Source: Leucothrix arctica
GTDB taxonomy: Bacteria; Pseudomonadota; Gammaproteobacteria; Thiotrichales; Thiotrichaceae
Reading direction: 5' to 3'
DNA: 64,000 bases
Assembly (NCBI RefSeq): GCF_003172895.1
Contig: NZ_QGKL01000021.1
Location: 62,001 to 126,000 of the forward strand
Shown: positions 7,455 to 17,084 of the stretch, piece by piece
Layout: every line of letters starts with the position of its first letter
Position numbering within the stretch: the first letter of the stretch is position 1
Made by a program: the position numbers and the translations under genes
The notes under the pieces: generated by a model
Told to the model about the DNA's origin: nothing
Database searches by the model: none
The model's input: the letters and a program-made list of their open reading frames with translations, nothing else

Positions 7455-8789
7455 ATGAGTCAAGCAACAAACGGTACACCCAAAAACGGTCGCGTAGGCA
7501 TGATTAGTCTGGGGTGTCCCAAGGCACTCGTCGATTCGGAGCGCATTCTCACACAACTACGCACAGAAGGCTATGAGATTTCACCTGATTATCAAGGTGC
7601 AGACGTCGTTGTTGTAAATACTTGCGGATTTATCGACTCAGCGGTTGAAGAATCACTCGATGCCATCGGTGAAGCGATGGAAGAAAACGGTAAAGTTATC
7701 GTGACAGGTTGTCTTGGCGCTGACTCTGAGAGAGTCCTTCAGGCACATCCTGGCGTTCTTGCGGTGAGTGGCCCACATGCTTATAAAGAAGTAATGACAG
7801 CGGTACATGCGGTCTCTCCTCCTAAGCACGATCCTTTCTTAGACCTTGTTCCACCACAAGGTATCAAACTGACGCCTGCACATTACGCTTACCTTAAAAT
7901 TTCGGAAGGCTGTAATCACCGTTGTTCGTTCTGCATCATCCCCTCTATGCGTGGTGACTTAGTAACTCGCTCTATTGGCGAAGTTATGCAAGAAGCTGAG
8001 AACTTGGCAAAAGCCGGTGTTAAAGAATTATTAGTTGTTTCACAAGACACCAGTGCTTACGGTGTTGATGTGAAGTATCAAACGGGTTTCTGGAATGGAC
8101 GCCCTATTAAGTCTCACATTCAGCAGTTGGCTGAAGCGTTAGGCGAGTTGGGTATTTGGGTACGCTTACATTATGTATACCCTTACCCGCACGTGGATAA
8201 GCTGATTCCATTAATGGCTGAAGGTAAGATCCTTCCATACTTAGATATTCCATTCCAGCATGCGAGTCACCGTATCTTGAAAGATATGCGTCGTCCGGCT
8301 CATGCTGAGAAAGTTTTGGATCGTTTAAAAGTATGGCGCGACATCTGCCCAGACATAACTGTACGTAGTACCTTTATTACAGGTTTTCCTGGTGAGACGG
8401 AAGAAGACTTCGAAACACTGTTAGGCTTTATTAAAGAAGCACGCTTAAACCGCGTGGGTTGTTTTACTTATTCTCCTGTAGAGGGAGCAACAGCCAATGC
8501 GCTACCGAATCATGTACCTGAAGACGTCAAGCAAGATCGCTTGGAACGCTTCATGGCCGTTCAGGCGGGCATTAGTGCTGAGATTCTTTCAACGAATGTT
8601 GGCAAGCGTATGACCGTGTTGACGGATAGTTATGAAGATAACTTAACCATTGCTCGTAGTAAAATGGATGCACCGGAGATTGATGGTGTGGTACATATTG
8701 AAGGCGAAATGTTAGAACCCGGTCAGTTTGTTGACGTTGAGATTACTCGCGCTGATGATCATGACTTGTGGGGCACAATCGTCGAATAA
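7455..8789 (+). CDS. rimO: Ribosomal protein uS12 methylthiotransferase
   Basis: A radical-SAM enzyme that adds a methylthio group to the conserved aspartate of ribosomal protein S12. The 444 residues show the three N-terminal cysteines of the auxiliary cluster (Cys21, Cys57, Cys86), the radical-SAM motif CNHRCSFC (Cys153, 157, 160) and a C-terminal TRAM domain. The N-terminal [12 protein letters not shown] motif separates RimO from the related MiaB. It is the first gene after a long regulatory region and is followed 44 bp later by an FKBP isomerase. Confidence 0.97.
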   Translation: MSQATNGTPKNGRVGMISLGCPKALVDSERILTQLRTEGYEISPDYQGADVVVVNTCGFIDSAVEESLDAIGEAMEENGKVIVTGCLGADSERVLQAHPGVLAVSGPHAYKEVMTAVHAVSPPKHDPFLDLVPPQGIKLTPAHYAYLKISEGCNHRCSFCIIPSMRGDLVTRSIGEVMQEAENLAKAGVKELLVVSQDTSAYGVDVKYQTGFWNGRPIKSHIQQLAEALGELGIWVRLHYVYPYPHVDKLIPLMAEGKILPYLDIPFQHASHRILKDMRRPAHAEKVLDRLKVWRDICPDITVRSTFITGFPGETEEDFETLLGFIKEARLNRVGCFTYSPVEGATANALPNHVPEDVKQDRLERFMAVQAGISAEILSTNVGKRMTVLTDSYEDNLTIARSKMDAPEIDGVVHIEGEMLEPGQFVDVEITRADDHDLWGTIVE

Positions 8790-8833
8790 CACCTGTATTA
8801 AATGAATTAAACTAAAATTTATAGGAACAGAAC

Positions 8834-9532
8834 ATGAAAAAGACACTTGTAGCAGCTTGTTTAGCAACATTACTGAGCACTGGCAGCGTAATGGCTGCTG
8901 ACTCAGCAGAAAAGCTGACATCAGAAGATGACCGTTTAAGCTATAGCCTTGGCATGTTGATTGGTGAGCGTATTCTTAAGCAGTACTCTGAAGACATTAA
9001 CTACTATGTGATGTTGGAAGGTATTCGTGCTGCGCATACTGGTAAAGAGACATTGCTGACAATGGATGAAGCTCAATCAGTGATGCAGGCAAGTGAAGAC
9101 AATGCAGCACAAGCAGGTATTGCAGAAGCTAAGGCGTCTGGCGTAGCTTATATGGCTGAAAATGCTAAAAAAGAAGGCATTAAGACTACCGACAGTGGTA
9201 TTCAGTATGAAGTGATCGCTGAAGGTACAGGTCCAAGTCCTAAAGCAACGGATAAAGTGAGTGTTCATTATGTTGGTCAGCTGACTGATGGAACAACATT
9301 TGACAGCTCTGTTGATCGTGGCGAGCCTGCTGAGTTCGGTTTGAATCAGGTTATTCCGGGTTGGACTGAAGGTGTTCAGTTGATGAATAAGGGTAGTAAG
9401 TTCCGTTTCGTGATTCCTTCTGAGCTAGCGTATGGCGATCAAGGTGCGGGTGCTAGTATTGGACCTGGCGAGACGCTAGTATTTGAAGTTGAGTTACTAG
9501 ACATTCTGACACCTGCGACAGAAGAGAAATAG
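8834..9532 (+). CDS. FKBP-type peptidyl-prolyl cis-trans isomerase, periplasmic (FkpA/Mip-like)
   Basis: A folding catalyst for exported proteins. A cleavable signal peptide (about residues 1-21, ending VMA-AD) is followed by the FKBP N-terminal dimerisation helices (about 25-110) and a C-terminal FKBP domain (about 130-226) with VHYVGQLTDGTTFDSS and VIPGWTEGVQLM. The length of 232 residues suits this family. A good ribosome site (ATAGGAACAG) precedes the ATG. It sits 16 bp ahead of the HemF-like gene, so the two are probably cotranscribed. Confidence 0.93.
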   Translation: MKKTLVAACLATLLSTGSVMAADSAEKLTSEDDRLSYSLGMLIGERILKQYSEDINYYVMLEGIRAAHTGKETLLTMDEAQSVMQASEDNAAQAGIAEAKASGVAYMAENAKKEGIKTTDSGIQYEVIAEGTGPSPKATDKVSVHYVGQLTDGTTFDSSVDRGEPAEFGLNQVIPGWTEGVQLMNKGSKFRFVIPSELAYGDQGAGASIGPGETLVFEVELLDILTPATEEK

Positions 9533-9548
9533 TAAGGAAGTAACAGCG

Positions 9549-10589
9549 ATGCAACGTATTACCGCACAATCACCTAGCGCACAGAGCGCTATGGCATTAG
9601 TAACCAAGCTTCAACAGCAATTGGTTAGCCGTATGGAAGCGATCAGCCATGAGGTAGGTAACAAACAAGCGTTTGAGCCTATCGAGTGGTTTCGTAACGA
9701 TGGGAAGTTTGGTGGTGGTATACGTTGCGTGGCTACGGATGAGTCGGTATTTAACCGAGGCTCGGTTAATGTTTCTCAGGTTCAGTATGAAGCGGATGAC
9801 ACTAAGTCATTAGCCTCTGCAACGGCCCTGTCGAGCATCATTCATCCTAAAAATCCTTTGGCACCGTCGGTTCACTTGCATGTGAGCTGGACGGAGCTTA
9901 AGAGTGGTCATGCTTATTGGCGTGTCATGGCGGATTTAAACCCTGCGATTGAAAATCCAGAAGCGACTGCAAAATTTCGTGAAACCTTGATGGCCGCTGC
10001 GCCTGAGCAATGTGATTCTGCATTTGAACAAGGTGATCGTTATTTCTTTATCCCTGCACTCGATCGACATCGTGGTGTGTGTCATTTTTATCTGGAAAAT
10101 TACCAGACGGATGACAAAGCTGCTGATAGCGACATGGCAGTGCAGGTGATCAGTAACATCATTGATTGCTACGCAGAAATTTTAGCGGACGCTCTGACTA
10201 AAACTCCAGAAACGACCGAGTCTCACCTAGCACAACAACGTGCTTACCATACGCTGTATCTATTCCAAGTGTTGACGCTTGACCGTGGAACAACCTCAGG
10301 TCTGTTAGTTCATGACCAAAATGATGTTGGGATACTGGGTTCTCTACCATCACATATTGATGGTGATTTACTTGATTCTTGGCAGCATAAAGTACCCGAG
10401 CCACAACATGAGTTAGTGATGGGTTTGGTTGCGTGTACTGAGATGGTGTCTGGTACTTGTTACATTGATGACGAGACTAAGCAAGCATTGGCTATTACGG
10501 TGCGTGAACATTATAAAAAGCACCCTAAGGCACTCGACTTCCAAGCAAGTGGCAACACAATACCGACTACAGTGTCTAACCACCGCTAA
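9549..10589 (+). CDS. Divergent coproporphyrinogen III oxidase (HemF-like)
   Basis: HemF uses oxygen to decarboxylate coproporphyrinogen III to protoporphyrinogen IX in haem synthesis. Several HemF blocks can be recognised in this 346-residue protein: RGSVNVSQVQYE (HemF has AGVNFSHVHG), SSIIHPKNPLAPSVHLHVSW, YFFIPALDRHRGVCHFYLENY and FQVLTLDRGTTSGLLVHDQNDVG (HemF: FNLLYDRGTxFGLxTGGRTE). Identity is clearly low, and the protein is longer than E. coli HemF (299). A strong AAGGAAG ribosome site lies 16 bp after the FKBP stop. It may be a paralogue with altered chemistry; a standard HemF or HemN is not in the window. Confidence 0.72.
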   Translation: MQRITAQSPSAQSAMALVTKLQQQLVSRMEAISHEVGNKQAFEPIEWFRNDGKFGGGIRCVATDESVFNRGSVNVSQVQYEADDTKSLASATALSSIIHPKNPLAPSVHLHVSWTELKSGHAYWRVMADLNPAIENPEATAKFRETLMAAAPEQCDSAFEQGDRYFFIPALDRHRGVCHFYLENYQTDDKAADSDMAVQVISNIIDCYAEILADALTKTPETTESHLAQQRAYHTLYLFQVLTLDRGTTSGLLVHDQNDVGILGSLPSHIDGDLLDSWQHKVPEPQHELVMGLVACTEMVSGTCYIDDETKQALAITVREHYKKHPKALDFQASGNTIPTTVSNHR

Positions 10590-10660
10590 AAGTCCGTAAC
10601 TGCTCAGTTATCTAAGAAAAAATTACCGAGATAATGTGTCTGCTAGTTAGCGAAGCGTTT

Positions 10661-12268
10661 CTAGTTGTTTGAACAACTTATAAGTAATTCAAAACACGCG
10701 CCCTGCTCACTGGGTTTGTAGCTAATTGAGCCTTTCCACGTTTGTAATAACGCTTGAACAATTCCCAAGCCCAAACCTGTTCCACCATTATCGCGCTTAG
10801 TGGTGAAGAAGGGCGTGAAGATGTTTTCTTGATTGGCTTTAGAGATACCCCTGCCGTTATCTTGGACGTTTATAACCGTGTCAGTTTCAAGCTGTGATAT
10901 AGATAACGTCACACGATTAGCGCCGTGTTGTAGGCTATTTTCAAACAAGTTACTAAGAACTGTTTCTAAGGCAACGGGGGCAATGTTTAGCCAGAGTGTG
11001 TCCGCCTTGTCTTCCTCATTAAACGTGTAGTGTACTAATAAGCCTCTCTCCTCGTAACGGCTTTTCAGCATACGCAAAATGGGGTACAGATCGGTTCGTT
11101 CGTTGGCTGGTTGCAAGGCATCGGCTCGGGCTTGCTCTAGTAGTCGATTAACCAAACGGCGTAGGCGCTGAGTATCCTCGTAGAGGTTCGTTAAGAACCG
11201 TTGACGCTGTTCGGCTGGCATATCGTCAGCATGTTCCTGAAGAAGCTCTAGCGCGCCTTGCATGGCCGTTAATGGGGTCTTAAACTCGTGTGAAACGTGG
11301 GAAGCAAAGCGATCGATATACGTCGAACGTTCATGCAGTGCTTCGGACATTTCTGCAAAGCTTCGTGACAGTTGCGCTAGCTCATAGGTACCAGGTTGGT
11401 GAAGTGGCTCCACCATTTGCTGCTCGCCTTTAGTGACTTTCTGAGTCTGTTTAATAAGGTCACGAATCGGTCGTGATAAACGTGCAGAAATAAACAGGAC
11501 CAACGACCCTGCGACTAACACCAAAATCAAACCAAGAAAGATCAACCGTCCTCGTATTTGATACATGTGCTTGAGGATGTTTTGCGGTGTGCGAGATAGG
11601 TAAACGACACCGTAAACCTTCTTTTCATCAATAATGGGATAGGCAATAAACACGCGGATACTGGTACCACGACTAATCGACGCTAATGGCGGCAGTGGTT
11701 CGTCCGACACTCGCTCACGAATAACCGCTTTGTAGTGACCTTTTAGGGCTGTACTAACTTCTTGAACGTGTTTAAGCGACTGACCAACTTCTCCTCGACC
11801 TGCAATCACAACACCGTTTTCATCTAACAAACGCATACCTGCCAAGGTCACACGTTGCGCTTCGACCAAGATATTTTGCATTCTCTGGCCCGCTTGGCGT
11901 GCCTTTGGACTCGATGCTATCTGTGCTGCGCGGGCATCCTCTCGTCTTGGCAGTACATCAACATTGGCAAGATCCAACGTTGGGTCGATAGGTGTGTAAT
12001 AGGGTGTGGAAACTGTTCTGCCATAGGACGTGGTTGTACGCGGCATGGGCGTTACGCTGCTTTGTCCAATCAGTGCTCGATACGTTGACGCCATAACCGC
12101 CGCTTGCGATATCAACTGTTCTTCTGTGCGATGGACCAACTCATTTTCGTAAAACCTAAACAAAAACACACTGGCAATCGGTAGCACTAATACCGATAAC
12201 ATTACGACTAATAAGATTGTGCGCAGTCGATAAAGACGTCGGTTACGAGGTATCGCGTTTATTGGCAT
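10661..12268 (-). CDS. Membrane sensor histidine kinase (CreC-like architecture)
   Basis: A 535-residue two-component sensor. An N-terminal membrane helix (about 17-38) and a second one (about 242-262) enclose a periplasmic sensor region of roughly 200 residues. A HAMP linker, the HisKA box HVSHEFKTPLTAMQG containing the phosphorylated His, and an ATPase domain with N box (NLFENSLQHG), DNGRGI and GTGLGLGI follow. Its start overlaps the response regulator's end by 10 bp, so translation is coupled. The stimulus is unknown, but the upstream M23 peptidase in the same operon hints at a cell-wall signal. Confidence 0.92.
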   Translation of the reverse strand: MPINAIPRNRRLYRLRTILLVVMLSVLVLPIASVFLFRFYENELVHRTEEQLISQAAVMASTYRALIGQSSVTPMPRTTTSYGRTVSTPYYTPIDPTLDLANVDVLPRREDARAAQIASSPKARQAGQRMQNILVEAQRVTLAGMRLLDENGVVIAGRGEVGQSLKHVQEVSTALKGHYKAVIRERVSDEPLPPLASISRGTSIRVFIAYPIIDEKKVYGVVYLSRTPQNILKHMYQIRGRLIFLGLILVLVAGSLVLFISARLSRPIRDLIKQTQKVTKGEQQMVEPLHQPGTYELAQLSRSFAEMSEALHERSTYIDRFASHVSHEFKTPLTAMQGALELLQEHADDMPAEQRQRFLTNLYEDTQRLRRLVNRLLEQARADALQPANERTDLYPILRMLKSRYEERGLLVHYTFNEEDKADTLWLNIAPVALETVLSNLFENSLQHGANRVTLSISQLETDTVINVQDNGRGISKANQENIFTPFFTTKRDNGGTGLGLGIVQALLQTWKGSISYKPSEQGACFELLISCSNN

Positions 12269-12957
12269 GACGAGAGCTTGTAACCCACACTGTGTAACGT
12301 TTCGATCACTGTCTCACAGCCAACCGCGGCTAATTTACTGCGGATATGTCGAATGTGACTATCAATAGTGCGGTCGCTGACATGAATGTTAAATTCATAC
12401 GCGCCACTCATAATGCTGTCGCGGCTAAACACGCGTGTTGGTTGGCGTAAAAACTGACTGAGAATAGCAAATTCAGTGGCAGTCAGATGCACACTTGTTT
12501 CATCCCACCAGATGGCATGTTGCTCTGTGTCCATTTTTAATAGGCCATGTTGTAATCGAGTATTGTCTTCTGACTCTGTCGTCACTTGGCCTTGTGTACG
12601 CTTCAAGATGGCATTGATACGAGCGACTAATTCGCGCGGACTAAACGGTTTTGTGACGTAGTCGTCACCGCCAATTTCTAATCCTAAAATACGGTCGATC
12701 TCATCGTCACGTGATGACAGAAAAAGAATAGGGACTTCGGTGACTTTACGTAGCTCACGACAGCAGGTCAGTCCGTCCATTTCTGGCATATTAATATCAA
12801 GCACGATTAGATCGGTTGGGTTTTGCTCAAATAATTCGAGCGCTTGCTGGCCATTTTCTGCAAGTTGAACATTCATATCCGCTTTTTCGAGGGCGAAGTT
12901 AATCACTTCACGAATATGCGGGTCATCATCCACAACCATTATGTATTTTTTACTCAT
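12259..12957 (-). CDS. Response regulator, OmpR/PhoB family
   Basis: A receiver domain (VVDDDPHIRE, phospho-acceptor in LIVLDINMPEMDG, Lys in VTKPFSPREL) precedes a winged-helix DNA-binding domain (RVFSRDSIMS, DRTIDSHIRHIRSKL, GYKL). The open frame extends 28 codons further upstream, but the ATG at 12957 directly precedes the receiver domain and has GAGGAG 8 nt upstream. It overlaps the M23 peptidase stop codon in an ATGA arrangement. It is the cognate partner of the downstream kinase, with an architecture comparable to CreB. Confidence 0.93.
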   Translation of the reverse strand: MSKKYIMVVDDDPHIREVINFALEKADMNVQLAENGQQALELFEQNPTDLIVLDINMPEMDGLTCCRELRKVTEVPILFLSSRDDEIDRILGLEIGGDDYVTKPFSPRELVARINAILKRTQGQVTTESEDNTRLQHGLLKMDTEQHAIWWDETSVHLTATEFAILSQFLRQPTRVFSRDSIMSGAYEFNIHVSDRTIDSHIRHIRSKLAAVGCETVIETLHSVGYKLSSCQ

Positions 12958-13469
12958 TGCGGCGCTCCTCGCAAAAATTTCCCGGGGTCTAAATAAAACG
13001 TGCGTTGCCAAGCGGCATAGGTCCCATGGCGATAAGCCCATATACGAGGAAACACGCTTTTGATCGTATAATGCAGGTGAGGGGATTTACCTTGGGCATT
13101 TCCCGTTGTGCCCACTGTGCCTATTTGCTCTCCCGCTGACACGACACGATACCATGGAACCGACACATTATTTAGATGCGCAAAGTAATGAAAACGCCAG
13201 TTAGCACCTAGCATGTAAACCACCTTCCCGCCTCGTCCGTAGCTGCCGCTATACAACACAATACCGCCCGTTGCAGCGCGTACAGGTGTGCCTTTTTTTG
13301 CAAATATATCGATGCCTTTATGGACGCCTGATAGCCCCCATGGGTAGTACCAAAACGACTGTTGGTTCCAATCTTTTGTTGAAGCGCCATCAACCGGCAT
13401 AACGTTATTTTCTTCCGGCAAGAAGCCCAATAAGAAAATTAAAAAAGCAAGTAACAGTAATGATTTCAT
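12954..13469 (-). CDS. M23 family metallopeptidase (LytM-type), periplasmic or membrane-anchored
   Basis: A 171-residue zinc peptidase predicted to cut peptidoglycan cross-links. The hydrophobic N-terminus (MKSLLLLAFLIFLLGFL) is a signal anchor or signal peptide. The zinc and catalytic motifs are complete: HKGIDIFAKKGTPV (HxxxD), FHYFAHL and PHLHYTI (HxH). Its stop codon overlaps the start of the response regulator (ATGA), making it the first gene of a peptidase-regulator-kinase operon. Complete active-site residues argue for real hydrolysis rather than an activator role of the EnvC or NlpD type. Confidence 0.9.
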   Translation of the reverse strand: MKSLLLLAFLIFLLGFLPEENNVMPVDGASTKDWNQQSFWYYPWGLSGVHKGIDIFAKKGTPVRAATGGIVLYSGSYGRGGKVVYMLGANWRFHYFAHLNNVSVPWYRVVSAGEQIGTVGTTGNAQGKSPHLHYTIKSVFPRIWAYRHGTYAAWQRTFYLDPGKFLRGAPQ

Positions 13470-13663
13470 AGTCCCAATTGTCCTTGATTACCTCAAGAAT
13501 ACAATTGCCAGGCTCTGTTTATTCAACGCATTTATTTTGCAGTTTTTGTGCAGATACGGTTATTAATAGTCTTATCTAACTAAAAGGCATAACACGTTAA
13601 AGCTTGAGAATGTTCAAGCCGTTCGTGTAAAGTCTAATCATTATCAAACTTTGGAAGGGTGCA

Positions 13664-13987
13664 ATGGCAAACGATACGCCGATTTATAAAAAATCAGAAG
13701 CTGGCTACCGAGATAAAGCGCTTAAGATGTACCCATGGGTATGTGGCCGTTGCGCGCGTGAGTTTACGTATTCTGTATTGCGTGAATTAACGGTTCATCA
13801 TGTAGATCATGATCATGACAACAACCCTGAAGATGGCAGTAATTGGGAGCTTTTATGCTTGTATTGCCATGACCATGAACACCAAAAGTATGGTGAGTTT
13901 GTTCAGTATGGGACAATGGCAGAAAAAGAAGTGAAAGTGGCCACTCACAATCCATTTGCAGACTTAAAAAATCTGATGAAAGACTAG
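13664..13987 (+). CDS. yajD: YajD family HNH nuclease
   Basis: A small 107-residue protein with CGRC and CLYC zinc-knuckle cysteines flanking the HNH core (LTVHHVDHDHDNNPEDGSNW ... CHDHEH). This matches YajD, a widespread conserved protein whose substrate is not established. GGAAGGG 7 nt before the ATG supports the start. It stands alone and converges with the diguanylate cyclase gene. Confidence 0.93.
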   Translation: MANDTPIYKKSEAGYRDKALKMYPWVCGRCAREFTYSVLRELTVHHVDHDHDNNPEDGSNWELLCLYCHDHEHQKYGEFVQYGTMAEKEVKVATHNPFADLKNLMKD

Positions 13988-14009
13988 TCGCTTGAGTAGT
14001 TAGCAATGC

Positions 14010-15530
14010 CTAGCTCTCGAGTGTGCTGCGTCCATCAAAAATATTGACGAGCTTCAACTTCAAAGGCGAGACTCTTTCTTGCCTTTTGACGCAATTACGA
14101 CCTGCTTCTTTAGCCTTATAAAGCGCCTTATCAGCTCGCTCTATTAAAGAGCATTCGGTGCCATCATCAACACTGCAGCTGACACCTAAGCTAGCCGTCA
14201 CCTTGCCTACCGTATCAAAGCACATAAACTCAATCAGGAGACGTAATTTTTCTGCTTGAACGACGGCATTTTCCAAGCTTGTATTGGGCAATATTATTAA
14301 AAATTCTTCACCTCCCCAGCGCCCAAGGACGTCGGTACTTTGTATGTTTTTTAATAAAGCCTGAGTCAAAGCCACCAACACCGAATCACCCACCTGGTGT
14401 CCATAAGTATCGTTAACATGTTTAAATTTATCAATATCTAATAGTATGATTGATAAAGGCTTTTTGTCACGCACGGAGCGTTCTAACTCCTTCGACAAGA
14501 CCTCATCAAGCTTAAGTCGGTTATAAGCTTGAGTTAATGGATCCGTCACTGATAAACGCTTTAGCTCATCATTTTTATGACTCATTTCAACGTTAAGTTC
14601 TACGTATTTTTGCTTAGCTTCTTGAAGCTCTACATTTAAATCAATCAGGGTATCTAACTCTCTAATTTTCACATAAGAGGGTGGTGATTCCTCAGCCCTC
14701 TGCTGATTAATTTGGGAGATGAACTTGGTCATTGTCTCTATTGGCTGAGTAATGCGACGGGCAAATCTTTTCGATGCGACCATTAGATAAATAAAGAACG
14801 CGACGTAGAAGTTTATGATGAGCAATATGACGAGATAGCCCAAGTTTTTAGACTCCGTTTTCTGCTCATAAATTGGCGCATAGATACTTTTCATATCCGT
14901 CAAGATAACTAGCCGCCAGCCAGACTCATCAATAATGCTTTGAGTAATAAAGTACTGTTCGTTAAGAGACTGAAACTCTTTCGAGCGCAGTTGACCTGCT
15001 ATGAAGTCTTGGATTACAAGATCCAGCGGCTCGGTGCCCCGTAAATAGTCATGCTTTGTATAAGGCTGTCTAACATCAATGTAGTCACTACCAATAACAT
15101 TTTTATCAACTAATCCATCCAGCGCATTTGAAGAGACTAGTACTTCACCTGCTGAGTCAAGTATCAGCGCACCACTGCCCCACGGTAGATCAACAGGTAA
15201 TGTCTCTTGAGCAAAAGTGTCATAAGTAAAACCCGTTTTCGCTTGATGTAATTTCTGAAATGTATTCATGCTGCGCGTGATATGTTTCAGCTTATTGTTT
15301 ATATAACGTGTTTCATTTACTGACAGGTTGACCAAACTTTGATTGGCTGTTTGAGACATGACATCCATTGTTTTGTCTGTCATGTAGTTGACGCTAATAA
15401 AATAAAAGGCAATCAAAGCAACTTCTACGAAAAGAATGGGGATCATTGCTTTTCGTAGAAATTCTCGATAAATGACGGACTTTAATGATTTTTGACTACT
15501 ATTATTCTGATTTTCAAATGATGTAATCAT
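14010..15530 (-). CDS. Membrane diguanylate cyclase with periplasmic sensor domain
   Basis: A 506-residue protein that makes cyclic di-GMP. A membrane helix at about 29-48, a periplasmic Cache-like sensor region, a second helix at about 228-250, a HAMP-like linker and coiled coil, and a GGDEF domain with intact GRWGGEEF are visible. The position of the inhibitory RxxD I-site reads QSTD, so product feedback inhibition is probably missing. It is transcribed alone, and its ligand is unknown. About 390 bp of AT-rich sequence precede the next gene upstream. Confidence 0.93.
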   Translation of the reverse strand: MITSFENQNNSSQKSLKSVIYREFLRKAMIPILFVEVALIAFYFISVNYMTDKTMDVMSQTANQSLVNLSVNETRYINNKLKHITRSMNTFQKLHQAKTGFTYDTFAQETLPVDLPWGSGALILDSAGEVLVSSNALDGLVDKNVIGSDYIDVRQPYTKHDYLRGTEPLDLVIQDFIAGQLRSKEFQSLNEQYFITQSIIDESGWRLVILTDMKSIYAPIYEQKTESKNLGYLVILLIINFYVAFFIYLMVASKRFARRITQPIETMTKFISQINQQRAEESPPSYVKIRELDTLIDLNVELQEAKQKYVELNVEMSHKNDELKRLSVTDPLTQAYNRLKLDEVLSKELERSVRDKKPLSIILLDIDKFKHVNDTYGHQVGDSVLVALTQALLKNIQSTDVLGRWGGEEFLIILPNTSLENAVVQAEKLRLLIEFMCFDTVGKVTASLGVSCSVDDGTECSLIERADKALYKAKEAGRNCVKRQERVSPLKLKLVNIFDGRSTLES

Positions 15531-15919
15531 ATGAGCTACTCAGTATTAAAAATAGTAACCAAACGCAGCTCTCCCGCACTTAAAGCACTATTTATTATTA
15601 AATTTTGATAAAATAATACACAAAAATTACGCCTTAGAAGTATTCAAAAGAACATATTTTAAAAATAATATCAATAAATACAAGAGCTTAAAAAATATTA
15701 GATACATTTGGTGTTACTTTATACACTATTATCAACCACTAAAGAGTGGTTTTATATTCCCCAAACTTATCATCGCCTTACGTGAAAAGTCTCAAGTGCA
15801 TCGTCAACATTACCTCCGTAGTGAACAAAACACAATGGTGTATGACTTAATAATATCGTTATATTAGTCTTTTTTCTAAGAATCACCTGTGTTATTACGA
15901 TTTTAACGCAGGTAATTTC
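15531..15919. other. AT-rich intergenic region without a gene
   Basis: No open frame of interest is seen between the diguanylate cyclase start and the nspC end. The only structure noted is a 6-bp hairpin, ACCACT-aaag-AGTGGT at 15735-15750, followed by a short T run on the plus strand. The stretch probably contains the diguanylate cyclase promoter. Confidence 0.6.
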
Positions 15920-17082
15920 TTAAGATAACCGTTGGCGAAAATCAGAGTAATTAAATTGCTTAATTATTTTTAGGTCATCACTCTGAGAGTTCCAAACAGC
16001 CAAAGCGGGTAGCTTTGTTCCGTTAAAAGTACTCGTTTTAACCATTGTATAGTGAGCCATATCTTCGAAGATAAGACGTTCGCCCACTGACAGAGGCTGT
16101 GCGAAACTATAGTCAGAAATAACATCACCTGCTAAACAGGTCAGTCCACCAAGACGATAACTATGGGCTAACGCCCCTGCTTCTGCTGCTCCCAAAATAT
16201 CGGGACGGTATGGCATCTCTAATGTGTCGGGCATATGACAGGTCGCAGAAGTATCTAAAATAGCTTGGTTTACTTGATTCCACGTAATGTCCAACACCTC
16301 ACTGACTAATACACCGGTGCCAATCGCAACCGCTTCTCCAGGCTCTAAATACACTTGAACCTGATACTTCTCTGAAAAGGCTTTAATTCGCTCAACCAAA
16401 CCCGCTCGATCATAGTCATCTGCGGTAATGTAGTGTCGCCGCCAAAATTTACCCACTCCATTTGTACTAGAAGGTGACCAAACTTAGCTTCGACAGCATC
16501 TAGTGTCCGTGATAACGGCTCAAAGCCCTGCTCACATAAGGTATGAAAGTGAAGCCCGCTGATCTCTTCAAGCAACGACTCGTCCAACTGAGAGAGAGGT
16601 ATACCTAAACGTGAACCAGGCGCACACGGGTCATAAATAGGGACGGCACCTTCTGAGTGTTCAGGGTTAATCCTTAGACCAAACGCTATGTGACGCTCTT
16701 TTAAAGCGGCTTTTATCAATGGTTGAAAACGCAGCCATTGCGACTGAGAGTTAAACACGATGTGATCCGCAAAGGTCAGCAGCTCTTTGAAGTCATCTTC
16801 ACTATAAGCCGCTGAGAATACATGCACTTCTCCACCGTATTCTTCATAACCTAACCGCGCCTCGTGCAGGCCACTTGCGCAAGTACCACTTAAGTAACGA
16901 CTGGTCAGCGGCGCTAAATGCCACATTGAAAATGCTTTCAATGCAGCAATGACTTTCGCACCTGACGCATCAGCAATCTCTTTCAAGATTGCGAGATTAC
17001 GCTCTACGGCAACTTCATCGACCACAAAGCAAGGCGAGGGCAAGCGGGATAAATCCAGCTTGCTAAAGTCCGTAAATTGCAT
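15920..17082 (-). pseudogene. nspC: Carboxynorspermidine decarboxylase with a one-base frameshift
   Basis: A PLP enzyme that decarboxylates carboxynorspermidine or carboxyspermidine. The first part (17082 to about 16436) reads through AALKAFSMW (PLP Lys49) and HFHTLCEQG to WVNFGG. The frame then goes wrong (DTTLPQ...) and would stop at 16345. The correct continuation, HYITADDYDRAGL to LEPGEAVAIGTG and DTSATCHMPDTLEMPYRP, lies in the next frame. Adding one base near 16435, which restores GGCGGCGGA before CAC, yields one 387-residue protein of normal length. All catalytic blocks are otherwise intact, so this is either a very recent mutation or a sequencing error. It is 2 bp from carboxynorspermidine synthase. 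Confidence 0.88.
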
Positions 17083-17084
17083 GA

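Noticed and set aside
12958-13041. 28-codon extension of the response regulator into the M23 gene
   Set aside because: The extension overlaps the peptidase coding sequence and lies before the receiver domain; the ATG at 12957 has GAGGAG upstream.
15735-15753. Hairpin with T run as a terminator of a hidden gene
   Set aside because: The stem is only 6 bp, the T run is three bases, and no plus-strand gene lies upstream.
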